NCBI RefSeq assembly: GCF_020858115.1
Contig: NZ_JACYMM010000007.1
Location: 1 to 64,000, forward strand
Direction of reading: 5' to 3'
DNA length: 64,000 nucleotides
Source of the DNA: Janthinobacterium sp. FW305-129
Lineage (GTDB): Bacteria > Pseudomonadota > Gammaproteobacteria > Burkholderiales > Burkholderiaceae_D
Below are positions 8,492 through 16,166 of this stretch, in pieces (the stretch's first letter is position 1; every line of letters begins with the position of its first letter). Position numbers and translations under genes: made by a program. Below the pieces are notes generated by a model, which saw only the letters and a program-made list of their open reading frames with translations, made no database searches and was not told the DNA's origin.

Positions 8492-9271
8492 ATGAAACCA
8501 ACCGTCTTCTTCCTGCTGCTGGGCGCCGCCACTGCCTGCCACGCCCAGGCGCAAGCGCCGCAGACGCCCATGCCTGGGCAAATCCTCGTCACGGGCACCC
8601 TGGCCGACGAGGCGGGCAAGGCGGCCGTGCTGGCCCGCCTGCGCGAACTGTATGGCGCCGAGCGCGTGGTCGACCAGATCTCCATCGGCAGCGTGGCCGT
8701 GCCGGCCAACTGGAACGCCTACGTGCAAAAGCTGATCGCGCCCAACCTGAAGCTGATTTCACGGGGGCAGATCAGCATAGCCGGCAACAACGTCAGCGTG
8801 CGCGGCGAAGTGGCGAACGAGGCGCAGCGCCAGCAGATCGCCAGCGACATCGCCACCAGCCTCAATCCCACCTACACCGTCAACAACGGCTTGCGGGTCA
8901 AGGCGGCCGAGGCCGAGCAGGGCTTGCTCGATGCGGCGCTCGATAAACGCATCATCGAATTCGACAGCGGCAAGGCGTCCATCACGCCGGCCGGCCTGGC
9001 CATCCTCGACGAGATGGCGGCCGCCATGCTCAGGCTGCGGGGCCGCAAGGTGGAGGTGATCGGCCACACGGACGACACGGGCCTGCGCGCCAGCAACGTG
9101 GCCCTGAGCCTGGCGCGCGCCGAAGCCGTGCGCGCCTACCTGGCCAGCAAGGGCGTGGTGGCGGACTCGGTGCTGGTGTCGGGCCAGGGACCGGACCGTC
9201 CCGTGGCCAGCAACGCCACGGCCGATGGCCGGGCGCGTAACCGGCGCATCGAGTTCAGAATCGCGCAATAG
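8492..9271 (+). CDS. secreted BON/OmpA-domain protein of the T6SS locus
   Basis: 259 residues with a signal peptide (MKPTVFFLLLGAATACHAQA). The middle, about residues 75-135, resembles a BON-like fold (AGNNVSVRGEVANEAQ, VNNGLRVKAAE). The C-terminal 110 residues are an OmpA/MotB peptidoglycan-binding domain, with IEFDSGKASITPAG, VIGHTDDTG, LSLARAEAVRAYL and ARNRRIEF. Such proteins anchor secretion machinery to the wall, and OmpA domains are common in T6SS loci (TagL and relatives), though TagL itself is membrane-anchored rather than secreted. It follows tagF by nine bases with AAGGA before the ATG and ends the plus-strand operon just before the palindromic element. Confidence 0.85.
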   Translation: MKPTVFFLLLGAATACHAQAQAPQTPMPGQILVTGTLADEAGKAAVLARLRELYGAERVVDQISIGSVAVPANWNAYVQKLIAPNLKLISRGQISIAGNNVSVRGEVANEAQRQQIASDIATSLNPTYTVNNGLRVKAAEAEQGLLDAALDKRIIEFDSGKASITPAGLAILDEMAAAMLRLRGRKVEVIGHTDDTGLRASNVALSLARAEAVRAYLASKGVVADSVLVSGQGPDRPVASNATADGRARNRRIEFRIAQ

Positions 9272-9279
9272 ATTGGGTT

Positions 9280-9400
9280 GACACCTCACAAAACCGTAGC
9301 GAGCGGAAGGGAGAGGCGGTCGAGAAGCGCAACCGTGCTAGAGCACGGTGAGCATCGCAGGCCGCCTATACCGACGCGCAGTAGGTTTTGTGAGGTGTTC
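9280..9400. repeat. palindromic interspersed element, copy 1
   Basis: Outer arms 9281-9295 (ACACCTCACAAAACC) and 9384-9398 are perfect 15-bp inverted repeats. In the middle a second hairpin (ACCGTGC-TAGA-GCACGGT, 9332-9349) sits between conserved blocks AACCGTAGCGAGCGGAAG and GAGCATCGCAGGCC. The same element occurs inverted at 59010-59130. It separates the convergent ompA-like and tssL genes and touches the tssL stop codon, so it may end transcription from both sides. I do not know a named family for it. Confidence 0.85.
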
Positions 9401-10184
9401 AGGGCAAGGTGATGGTCAGGTGCGCGGGGCTTGGCGCCAGTTTGACCAGGTCCGCATACGCGGCCAGGGTCGTTTGCGTGCCGCGCGTCAGATGCGTTTT
9501 CAGGCCCAGGTAGGCGCAGATGGCCAGCAGGGCGAAAAAGCTCGACAGCGCCCACAGCGGCACGTCGCTGCCGCGTTTGTTGACCACCTGGTCGGGGCGT
9601 TCCGCGCGCGGCGCGAAGCCGCGGCTCTTGCCCTTGATGTGGGCGATCTCGTCGCCCAGGCGCGCCGTCAGGTAGCTGAGTTTTTCGCCGCCGTCGATCG
9701 CATACTTGCCCTGGAATCCCAGCAATAAACACATGTGGAACACCTGCAGCGCCTGCACGCGCATGGCGCCCTTGCCGCGCAAGGCGTCGAGGCGGTCGAA
9801 AAAGTGTTCGCCTGCCAGCTGGTCGCCAAAGATCAGCAGCTGCAGCGGGCGCCGCTCCCACTGCTTGCGCAGGGCGAAAGGCGAGGCCAGGATGATTTCA
9901 TCGACGGCCGCGCAGAACGCATACTTGGCCGCCTCGATATCGTCGCCGTCGGCGCGGATCTTTTTCGCTTCGCGTTCGAAGTCGCCGAGGAAGGCCGTGA
10001 TGCGGTCCATGAAGCTTTGCTCGTCGCCGGGTGCCGAACCGTGCTTCAGCATGAACAGCATGTAGAAGCCTTCGTGCATCAGGTCCAGCAGGGCGCTGCC
10101 CGCATGCCGGTTGCCGCCTGCCGGTGCGGCACCGCGTGATCCCAGCAGGGAGGGCGCCGCGCGCCGTTCGATGAGCTGGCTCAT
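9399..10184 (-). CDS. tssL: T6SS membrane protein TssL (DotU)
   Basis: 261 residues. The cytoplasmic DotU domain has the family features ALLDLMHEGFYML, AKYAFCAAVDEIILAS, a WERRPLQ stretch and a Tyr/Gly-rich GFQGKYAIDGG segment. One membrane helix (residues 209-228) lies near the C-terminus and leaves about 33 residues in the periplasm; there is no fused OmpA domain, which fits the separate OmpA protein opposite. TssL joins TssM and TssJ in the membrane complex and touches the baseplate protein TssK. Its start overlaps the tssK stop by four bases (ATGA). Confidence 0.96.
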   Translation of the reverse strand: MSQLIERRAAPSLLGSRGAAPAGGNRHAGSALLDLMHEGFYMLFMLKHGSAPGDEQSFMDRITAFLGDFEREAKKIRADGDDIEAAKYAFCAAVDEIILASPFALRKQWERRPLQLLIFGDQLAGEHFFDRLDALRGKGAMRVQALQVFHMCLLLGFQGKYAIDGGEKLSYLTARLGDEIAHIKGKSRGFAPRAERPDQVVNKRGSDVPLWALSSFFALLAICAYLGLKTHLTRGTQTTLAAYADLVKLAPSPAHLTITLP

Positions 10185-11551
10185 GCCGTCACCGCGATCA
10201 GTTCCAGCTGCAGGTCGCGTATGCCGGCCGGCACGTAGACGGAAATCGACTGCGCCTTGAGCATCTGCTCGTACAGCGCGCCGCGGTTTTCAATCGCAAA
10301 ATAATAGGTGTCGGGCCGCACGGGGATGGCCGCCGGCACTTGCGGCGCATGCGACAATTTGAGGCCGGGCATGGCCGTGAGCACGCATTTTTCCACGTCG
10401 TCGGGCGCGCCCACTTTCACCCGCACGGGCACCACGTCGACCAGCTCGATTGCGGGCATGGCGGCGCGTATCGCCAGGTACAGGGTGGTGTGCTGGTCGA
10501 TCTTGCCCGAATCGAGCTTGCCCAGGTAGTACGACGGCTGGTCTTCCAGCAGGGCGATGGAAAAATATTTCGACGAGATGACGGTGTCGAGCAGTTCGCG
10601 GATGATCGCGTCGATGGCGTCGAAGCAGGCGCCCGGCTGCGCGTGGTCGTAGGCGGGCAGGCTGGCCAGGGTGTAATGCTTGGAGTAGCTGAGCAAGCCT
10701 CCCGCCAGGCCCAGCAGCGCCTCGTACAGGCGTTCCGGATGCAGGGCCGGATGGCGCACATAGTGCATCAGCGCGGCGGCGGCCGTGCTCACCGTGTGCA
10801 GCAGCCAGAATGACGATACGTCGCCCGAGCGGAATTCGATCACGTTGCGGCTCGGCTCGCGGTGGTGGCCGTGCAGCGCGCTCACTTTCGCCTGCAAGGC
10901 GTCGAGCAGGTGTTCCAGCACGCCCTGCAGGCGCGGCGCGCCGGCGATCGCCAGGCTGGGCGCCATGAACGAGGGCACGGGCTCGAAGCCGCCCGACACC
11001 GTGCGCCGCAGGGCGATCAGCGGCAGGCAGTCGTAGGAGCCGCGCGCCTCGCTGTCGGGAATCAGGCGCACGGTCTTTTTCAGGTAGGCCACGTCGGCCA
11101 CGGCGGACTCCGTAAACAGGTCGGGCGTGGCGCGCATGGCGTGCGCAAAGCGCGTGGCCGCCGGCGTGCCCGCTGCCGGCGCTTGCGCCGTGTAGTTCAT
11201 GCCTTCGCGGTTGAGGATGGGCAGGGCCGCGTAATACGTCACTTCCTGCACCGCGGCCGGCAGCGCTTCCAGGTCCACCGGCGGGGGCAGGGTGTCGCTG
11301 CCCGGTGCGCCGTCGCCCAGCGCCTCGAACACTTCGCCGTCGCGGAAGATCGCCGACAGGGCGTGCAGGCGCAGGGTGCCCGTCTTCAGCGCCGCCAGGT
11401 CCCACTGCATCTGCGCCACGCCCCACAGGTAGGGATGCAGTGCGCTGGCCGTGTGATGCAGGCGCGCTTCGTGATATTGATCCTGGCGCTGGAAATGCTG
11501 CGGCCGCAGGAACAGGCCTTCTCCCCACAAGACTTTCGCTGCCATGCCCAT
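10181..11551 (-). CDS. tssK: T6SS baseplate protein TssK
   Basis: 456 residues from the ATG at 11551, which has AAGGAG seven bases upstream and begins the family-typical MGMAAKVLWGEGLFLRPQHFQ; the 47-codon extension to 11692 is Arg/Ala-rich and not part of the gene. Family landmarks continue (YDCLPLIALRRT, YLGKLDSGKI, VKVGAPDD, YYFAIENRG). TssK is a trimeric cytoplasmic adaptor linking the TssFG-VgrG wedge to the TssLM membrane complex. It is transcribed between tssJ and tssL. Its direct partners TssF and TssG are not encoded in this window. Confidence 0.97.
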   Translation of the reverse strand: MGMAAKVLWGEGLFLRPQHFQRQDQYHEARLHHTASALHPYLWGVAQMQWDLAALKTGTLRLHALSAIFRDGEVFEALGDGAPGSDTLPPPVDLEALPAAVQEVTYYAALPILNREGMNYTAQAPAAGTPAATRFAHAMRATPDLFTESAVADVAYLKKTVRLIPDSEARGSYDCLPLIALRRTVSGGFEPVPSFMAPSLAIAGAPRLQGVLEHLLDALQAKVSALHGHHREPSRNVIEFRSGDVSSFWLLHTVSTAAAALMHYVRHPALHPERLYEALLGLAGGLLSYSKHYTLASLPAYDHAQPGACFDAIDAIIRELLDTVISSKYFSIALLEDQPSYYLGKLDSGKIDQHTTLYLAIRAAMPAIELVDVVPVRVKVGAPDDVEKCVLTAMPGLKLSHAPQVPAAIPVRPDTYYFAIENRGALYEQMLKAQSISVYVPAGIRDLQLELIAVTA

Positions 11552-11588
11552 CTCGTTTCTCCTTGTATGTGTGGCGTGTCTGTTCGTG

Positions 11589-12188
11589 CTACTGGCAGCG
11601 CGGGGCCGACAGCGTGGACGCGCCGCTGATGCTGAGCGCGCACGCATGCAGGCCGACGGTGATGCCGCCGCGTTCAGCGTCGGCGGCGGCAAAGGTGGCG
11701 CGCCAGCGCTGCGTTGCCGGCGCGCGGAACAGGGCCACGACGCCGATGAAAGACGCTTCCTTGCTGACTTTTTCCTGCACCTCGTAGCGCTGGCCCGGCA
11801 CCAGCAGCACCTCTTTGACTTCCATCAGGTCGGCGCCCAGCGCCGCCTTTTCGCGCTGCGCGTCGAGGAAGCTGTCGTAGGGCGCCTGCTCGAAGGCGGC
11901 GCTCTGGCGCAGCTTGTAGATGCGCGCCACCAGCGCCAGCGGCCGGCCCTCGGCGTCGGTGTTGAGGCGCTGCGCCGCGTGCAGGCGGATGCTGACGTTG
12001 CGCGGCGGCTGTTGCGCGTCGGGCAGTTCGGGCGGCGGCTTGGCCACGCCGGCCATCTGCAGCGCCGCGTTGGCCAGGGTGCCGATGGCGCCGCCCGCGC
12101 AGCCGGCTTGCAGCAAGGCCAGCAGCAACACCGGCAGCCGTAGCGGGGTGGCGCGCGCCAGACGGCGGAGCGGGGCGTCAGATGGCAT
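11589..12188 (-). CDS. tssJ: T6SS outer-membrane lipoprotein TssJ
   Basis: 199 residues from the ATG at 12188 (MPSDAPLRRLAR...), giving a signal sequence that ends in a lipobox LLQAGC; the 35-codon upstream extension does not fit a signal peptide. The mature part is a beta-sandwich-like domain with the TssJ pattern (IRLHAAQRLNTD, LVARIYKLRQ, LLVPGQRYEV, GVVALFR). The family is an outer-membrane lipoprotein that binds the periplasmic end of TssM. It is the first gene of the minus-strand tssJKL block and reads away from the TPR lipoprotein gene across a 279-bp shared promoter region. Confidence 0.92.
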   Translation of the reverse strand: MPSDAPLRRLARATPLRLPVLLLALLQAGCAGGAIGTLANAALQMAGVAKPPPELPDAQQPPRNVSIRLHAAQRLNTDAEGRPLALVARIYKLRQSAAFEQAPYDSFLDAQREKAALGADLMEVKEVLLVPGQRYEVQEKVSKEASFIGVVALFRAPATQRWRATFAAADAERGGITVGLHACALSISGASTLSAPRCQ

Positions 12189-12467
12189 GGGCACTCTTTG
12201 TAAAAATGGTGGGTGGAAATAAAAGTGTTGCAGCCATTTAAACGCATGCAGGGGCGGCCCGCTTGCGTTGGCGCAAAGTCCGCCTGCGATCAACGCACTT
12301 CCTGCGCCAGATCAGGATTCATGCACCTGTACGCGGCTTTGGCGCGGAACTTCTTCTTTGCTGATTAATCTCAATCTGGCCAAAAAATTGGCGATCAATA
12401 ATGGCCTCCACCAAGGCGCCGCCCATCTTTCCCAGCGGTAGCGTCCTCCACGTGAAGGAGTGCCCCG
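12189..12467. promoter_or_regulatory. divergent T6SS promoter region
   Basis: These 279 bases separate tssJKL (-) from the TPR lipoprotein-tssBC block (+). Visible elements are the palindrome CTTGCGTTGGCGCAAA at 12262-12277, an inverted repeat GCCAA-AAAA-TTGGC at 12379-12392 and AT-rich runs near 12361-12410. I cannot assign -35/-10 hexamers with confidence. The whole locus is probably controlled from here. Confidence 0.5.
12262..12277. promoter_or_regulatory. palindrome CTTGCG-TTGG-CGCAAA, possible operator
   Basis: Matches 14 of 16 bases of the palindrome at 798-813, with the five inner arm bases (TTGCG/CGCAA) conserved on both sides. It lies 74 bases upstream of the tssJ start. Confidence 0.35.
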
Positions 12468-13067
12468 ATGAAGCCTGCCACCACCGTGTTGCCCCGTCTT
12501 GCCTGCCTCGCCAGCGCCCTGTTGCTGGCCGCCTGCGCCACGCCAGACCAGCCCGTGTCCAGCAAACCTGCCGCGCCGACCTTGGCGCAAGTGATGAGCG
12601 ACGCCGACGCGGCCGCGCGCGCCGGCCAGTACGAACGCGCCATGACCCTGCTTCAGCGCGGCGGCACGAGCTATCCGGCCGACAAGGCGCCGTGGCTGCA
12701 AATGGCGCAGATGAAGTTCGACCGCGGCCAGTACGGCGACGCCATCGGCCATGCGCTCGAAGCGCTGGAACGCGACCCGGACGACAAGGTCGCCAACAGC
12801 ATCGTCGCCGTCAGCGGCTTGCGCCTGTCCGGCAAGGCACTGGCCGACCTGTCGCGGCAAAACAATCTGAACGGCTCGCTGCGCTCGGAAGCGCAGGACC
12901 TGGCCAAGCTGCTGCGCGCCAGCATCGGCGAAGAAGTTCTGGTGCCGCCGGCCAGGCGCCCGCCGGCGGCCGGCAAGCGCGCCGCCGCTCCCGGTTCCGG
13001 CACGCCGGCGGCGAAGGGCGCGGCCTCGCCAGGCAGCACGGCCGACCCGTTCAGCGGCCTGAAATAA
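12468..13067 (+). CDS. T6SS-locus lipoprotein with TPR-like repeats
   Basis: 199 residues with AGGAG seven bases before the ATG. A lipoprotein signal ends at LLAACA (Cys near residue 23). Residues 40-125 form two to three TPR-like helix pairs (AARAGQYERAMTLLQRGG, MKFDRGQYGDAIGHALEA, ERDPDDKVAN). The C-terminal 50 residues are Pro/Ala/Gly/Lys-rich and probably disordered. A small protein is often encoded here, first in the tssB operon and divergent from tssJ, in Burkholderia-type T6SS loci. Its job in the apparatus is not established; TPR folds suggest protein binding at the periplasmic face. Confidence 0.85.
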   Translation: MKPATTVLPRLACLASALLLAACATPDQPVSSKPAAPTLAQVMSDADAAARAGQYERAMTLLQRGGTSYPADKAPWLQMAQMKFDRGQYGDAIGHALEALERDPDDKVANSIVAVSGLRLSGKALADLSRQNNLNGSLRSEAQDLAKLLRASIGEEVLVPPARRPPAAGKRAAAPGSGTPAAKGAASPGSTADPFSGLK

Positions 13068-13104
13068 GCGAGCATTCCCACCATCCCCTTGCAAAGGAAG
13101 CGAC

Positions 13105-13614
13105 ATGCCCAAGTCCGACAGCGTGCAAAAACGCCTGAAGCAGATACGCGCGCCGCGCGTGCAAATGACCTACGACGTCGAGATCGGCGACGCGATTGAA
13201 AACAAGGAGCTGCCCTTCGTGGTCGGCGTGCTGGGCGACTTTGGCGGCAATCCGGACAGCGAGAAAAAACGCCTGAAGGACCGCAAGTTCGTCGCCCTCG
13301 ACCGCGACAACTTCGACGAAGTGCTGGCCGGCGTGGAACCGGTCGCCCGTTTCGCCGTGCCGAACCGCCTCAGCGAGGCGGGCGGCACCTTCGCCGTCGA
13401 CCTGCATTTCCGCTCGATGGACGACTTCCGTCCGGAATCGGTGGTGCGCCAGGTGGAGCCCTTGCGCAAGCTGCTCGACGCGCGCACCAAGCTGGCCGAC
13501 TTGCGCAACAAGCTGGCGGGCAACGACAAGCTGGAAGACTTGCTGACGGAAGTGCTGAACAACACGGACAGCCTGGCCACCCTGAAACCGCAGTTCCCAG
13601 CGCAGGAGGATTGA
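13105..13614 (+). CDS. tssB: T6SS contractile sheath small subunit TssB
   Basis: 169 residues with AAGGAAG upstream. The family features are present: a basic N-terminus (SVQKRLKQIRAPRVQMTYDV), LPFVVGVLGDFGG, KLKDRKFV-like RLKDRKFVALDRDN, and the TssC-binding C-terminal helices (LRNKLAGNDKLEDLL). TssB and TssC form heterodimers that polymerise into the contractile sheath around the Hcp tube in the cytoplasm. It is separated from tssC by one base. Confidence 0.98.
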   Translation: MPKSDSVQKRLKQIRAPRVQMTYDVEIGDAIENKELPFVVGVLGDFGGNPDSEKKRLKDRKFVALDRDNFDEVLAGVEPVARFAVPNRLSEAGGTFAVDLHFRSMDDFRPESVVRQVEPLRKLLDARTKLADLRNKLAGNDKLEDLLTEVLNNTDSLATLKPQFPAQED

Positions 13615-13615
13615 G

Positions 13616-15115
13616 ATGAGCGCCCAGGCAGAAGCCCCAGAATCCCTCTCTGTATCCGCATCCGGTGCGCCGGCCGCCACCGATTTGCTGGACCAGATCG
13701 TCGAGCAGAGCCGCGTCGCCAAGTCCGGCGCCGAACATGCGCGCGCGCGCGATCTGATCTCGGAACTGGTGGCGCAGGTGCTTGACGGCACGGTGCTGAT
13801 GTCCAGCAGCCTGTCGGCCACCCTGGACGGGCGCGTGGCGGAAATCGACCGCCTGATCTCCGCCCAGCTCAGCGAAATCATGCACGCGGCGCCGTTCCAG
13901 CAGCTCGAGCAAAGCTGGACGGGGCTGCGCTACCTGGTCGGCAATTCCGACACGGGCACGCGGCTGCAGATCCGCATGTTCAACGCCACCAAGCGCGAAC
14001 TGGTGAAGGATTTCCAGGCCGCGCTGGAATTCGACCAGAGCAGCATGTTCAAGAAGGTGTATGAAGAGGAATTCGGCACCTTCGGCGGCGCGCCCTTCGC
14101 CGCGCTGCTGGGCGACTTCGCCATCTCGCGCCAGCCGGAAGACATGTATTTCGTCGAGCAGATGTCGCACATCGCCGCCGCCGCGCATGCGCCGTTCATC
14201 GCCTCGGCCGCGCCGGAACTGTTTGGCCTGGAAAGCTACGGCGACCTGGGCAAACCGCGCGACCTGGCCAAGGTGTTCGACACCATCGAGTACGCGAAAT
14301 GGAAAGCCTTCCGCGAATCCGAGGATGCGCGCTATGTCGGACTGACCTTGCCCCGCTTCCTGGGCCGGCTGCCGTTCAATCCCGTCGACGGCACCACCGT
14401 CGAAGGTTTTAATTTTGTCGAGGAAGTCGACGGCAGCGACCATCACAAATACCTGTGGTGCAACGCCGCGTATGCGTTCGGCTGCAAGCTGACGCGCGCC
14501 TTTGCCGATTACGGCTGGTGCGCCGCCATCCGCGGCGTGGAAGGCGGCGGCCTGGTGGACGACCTGCCGACCCACACCTTCAAGACGGACGAGGGCGACG
14601 TGGCCCTGAAATGCCCGGCCGAAGTGGCGATCACGGACCGCCGCGAAAAGGAATTGTCGGACCTGGGCTTCATCTCGCTGGTGCACTGCAAGAACACGGC
14701 GTATGCGGCCTTCTTCGGCGCGCAGTCGGCGCAGAAGAGCCGCAAGTACAACAGCGACGCGGCCAACGCCAACGCTGTGCTGTCGTCGCAGTTGCAGTAC
14801 ATCTTCGCCGTTTCGCGCATCGCCCACTACATGAAGGCCATGATGCGCGACAAGATCGGCAGCTTTGCCGCCGCCTCCAACGTGGAGGATTTTCTGAACC
14901 GCTGGCTGATGCAGTACGTGCTGCTCGACGATAACGCCAGCCAGGAACAGAAGGCGCAGTTCCCGCTGCGCGAGGCGTCCGTGCAGGTGCATGAAGTGCC
15001 GGGCCGGCCGGGCGTGTACCGCGCCGTGTCGTTCCTGCGCCCCCATTTCCAGCTCGATGAGCTGTCCGTTTCGCTCCGACTGGTCGCGGAGTTGCCGAAG
15101 TCGACCAATTCCTGA
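13616..15115 (+). CDS. tssC: T6SS contractile sheath large subunit TssC
   Basis: 499 residues, full length, with AGGAGG six bases before the ATG. Family landmarks in order are FQQLEQSWTGLRYLV, VYEEEFGTFGGAPFAAL, LPRFLGRLPF, GVEGGGLVDDLPTHTF and the C-terminal AEQ-type region ending RPHFQLDELSVSLRLVAELP. Paired with TssB it builds the sheath that ClpV later recycles. The intact gene indicates a sheath-competent system. Confidence 0.98.
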   Translation: MSAQAEAPESLSVSASGAPAATDLLDQIVEQSRVAKSGAEHARARDLISELVAQVLDGTVLMSSSLSATLDGRVAEIDRLISAQLSEIMHAAPFQQLEQSWTGLRYLVGNSDTGTRLQIRMFNATKRELVKDFQAALEFDQSSMFKKVYEEEFGTFGGAPFAALLGDFAISRQPEDMYFVEQMSHIAAAAHAPFIASAAPELFGLESYGDLGKPRDLAKVFDTIEYAKWKAFRESEDARYVGLTLPRFLGRLPFNPVDGTTVEGFNFVEEVDGSDHHKYLWCNAAYAFGCKLTRAFADYGWCAAIRGVEGGGLVDDLPTHTFKTDEGDVALKCPAEVAITDRREKELSDLGFISLVHCKNTAYAAFFGAQSAQKSRKYNSDAANANAVLSSQLQYIFAVSRIAHYMKAMMRDKIGSFAAASNVEDFLNRWLMQYVLLDDNASQEQKAQFPLREASVQVHEVPGRPGVYRAVSFLRPHFQLDELSVSLRLVAELPKSTNS

Positions 15116-15146
15116 TCCACCCCTCTTTCAACCACAGGAGCACACC

Positions 15147-15638
15147 ATGGCAATCGATGTATATCTGCAGATAGACGGCATCAAGGGCGAGTCCACCGAT
15201 GACAAGCACAAGGACTGGATCGAGTGCAAATCGGTCAGCTGGAGCGTCGAGCAGCCGAAGTCCGCCACCGCCTCGACGGGCGGCGGGCACACGGCCGAAC
15301 GCTGCGAGCACAAGGACATCGTCATTTCCAAGCTGGCCGACCTGGCCTCGCCGGTGCTGCTGCAGACCTGCTCGGCCGGCAAGACCATCCCCAAGGCGCG
15401 CTTCGAATTCATGCGCGCCGACGGCCAGGGCGAACGCGTCAAATACTTTGAAATCGAAATCGAGAATGTGCTGATCGGCGCCGTCACGCCGAACGTGGAA
15501 GAGGGCGACATCCTCGGCGAACACGTCGGCTTCAAGTTCTCCAAAGTGAAGTGGAAATACACGCAGCAAAAAGTGACGGGCGGCGCCGGCGGCAATACCT
15601 CGGGCGGCTGGGATCTGGCCGCGAACCGCGTGGCTTGA
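15147..15638 (+). CDS. hcp: T6SS tube protein Hcp (TssD)
   Basis: 163 residues from the ATG at 15147 (CAGGAG upstream), starting MAIDVYLQIDGIKGES. The Hcp1 fold features are clear: DKHKDWIECKSVSWSV, HKDIVISKLADLASP, ARFEFMRADGQGE and the C-terminal GGNTSGGWDLAANRVA tail. Hexameric rings of Hcp stack into the inner tube, and some small effectors ride inside. No C-terminal toxin extension is present, so this is a structural Hcp. Confidence 0.98.
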   Translation: MAIDVYLQIDGIKGESTDDKHKDWIECKSVSWSVEQPKSATASTGGGHTAERCEHKDIVISKLADLASPVLLQTCSAGKTIPKARFEFMRADGQGERVKYFEIEIENVLIGAVTPNVEEGDILGEHVGFKFSKVKWKYTQQKVTGGAGGNTSGGWDLAANRVA

Positions 15639-15704
15639 TCCATTGCGCGCGGCGCGCGGCGGCCACCTCCGCCCGCGCGCCGCGCCGATTTTCCAGGAGT
15701 GTGC

Positions 15705-16166
15705 ATGGACAGTTATGTACCTGGCTTGTTTGACCGCCTGATGGGCGACGGCGGCGCGGCGGCGCGCCTGTCGCTGGAACAATTGAAGGATGCGGTGGCG
15801 CGCGACCTGGAAGAGCTGCTCAACACGCGCGTGGCCCTGCCGCCCGGCGCGCTGGATGCCTATCCGGAATGCGCGGCGTCCATCGTCAACTATGGCTTGA
15901 TCGATTTCGCCGGCATGTGCTTGTCCAGCAGCGACGACCGCGCCCGCATCTGCGCCGCCCTGAAGGCCGCCATCGAACGCCACGAACCGCGCCTGCGCAA
16001 CGTGCGCGCGCGCCTGGAGCGCGAGGCGGGCGCCATCAACCGCGTCGGCTTCGTCATCAGCGGCACCCTGGCCGTGCAGGCCGGCGGCGAGACGGTCAAT
16101 TTCGACGCCGTGCTGCAGCCATCGTCGCTGCGCTATTCGATCAACCGCAAGGGAGCCGCCGCATGA
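15705..16166 (+). CDS. tssE: T6SS baseplate protein TssE (gp25-like)
   Basis: 153 residues from the ATG at 15705, five bases after AGGAG; an in-frame GTG two codons earlier overlaps that site and is less likely. Typical TssE features are GLFDRLMGD, DLEELLNTR, SIVNYGLIDFAGM and the gp25 core AIERHEPRLRNVRARL. TssE starts sheath assembly on the baseplate with TssK, TssF and TssG. Its stop overlaps the tssH start, although in many loci tssF and tssG lie between them. Confidence 0.96.
   Translation: MDSYVPGLFDRLMGDGGAAARLSLEQLKDAVARDLEELLNTRVALPPGALDAYPECAASIVNYGLIDFAGMCLSSSDDRARICAALKAAIERHEPRLRNVRARLEREAGAINRVGFVISGTLAVQAGGETVNFDAVLQPSSLRYSINRKGAAA

Noticed and set aside
12294-12309. sigma-54-like TGGCGC-N5-GTGCG on the minus strand upstream of tssJ
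   Set aside because: The spacing is right, but the -12 element is not TTGCW and the -24 lacks the A; too weak to call.
15869-16162. N-terminal extension of tssH running through tssE
   Set aside because: The extension is the +1 shadow of tssE; the ATG overlapping the tssE stop gives the normal Clp-N start.
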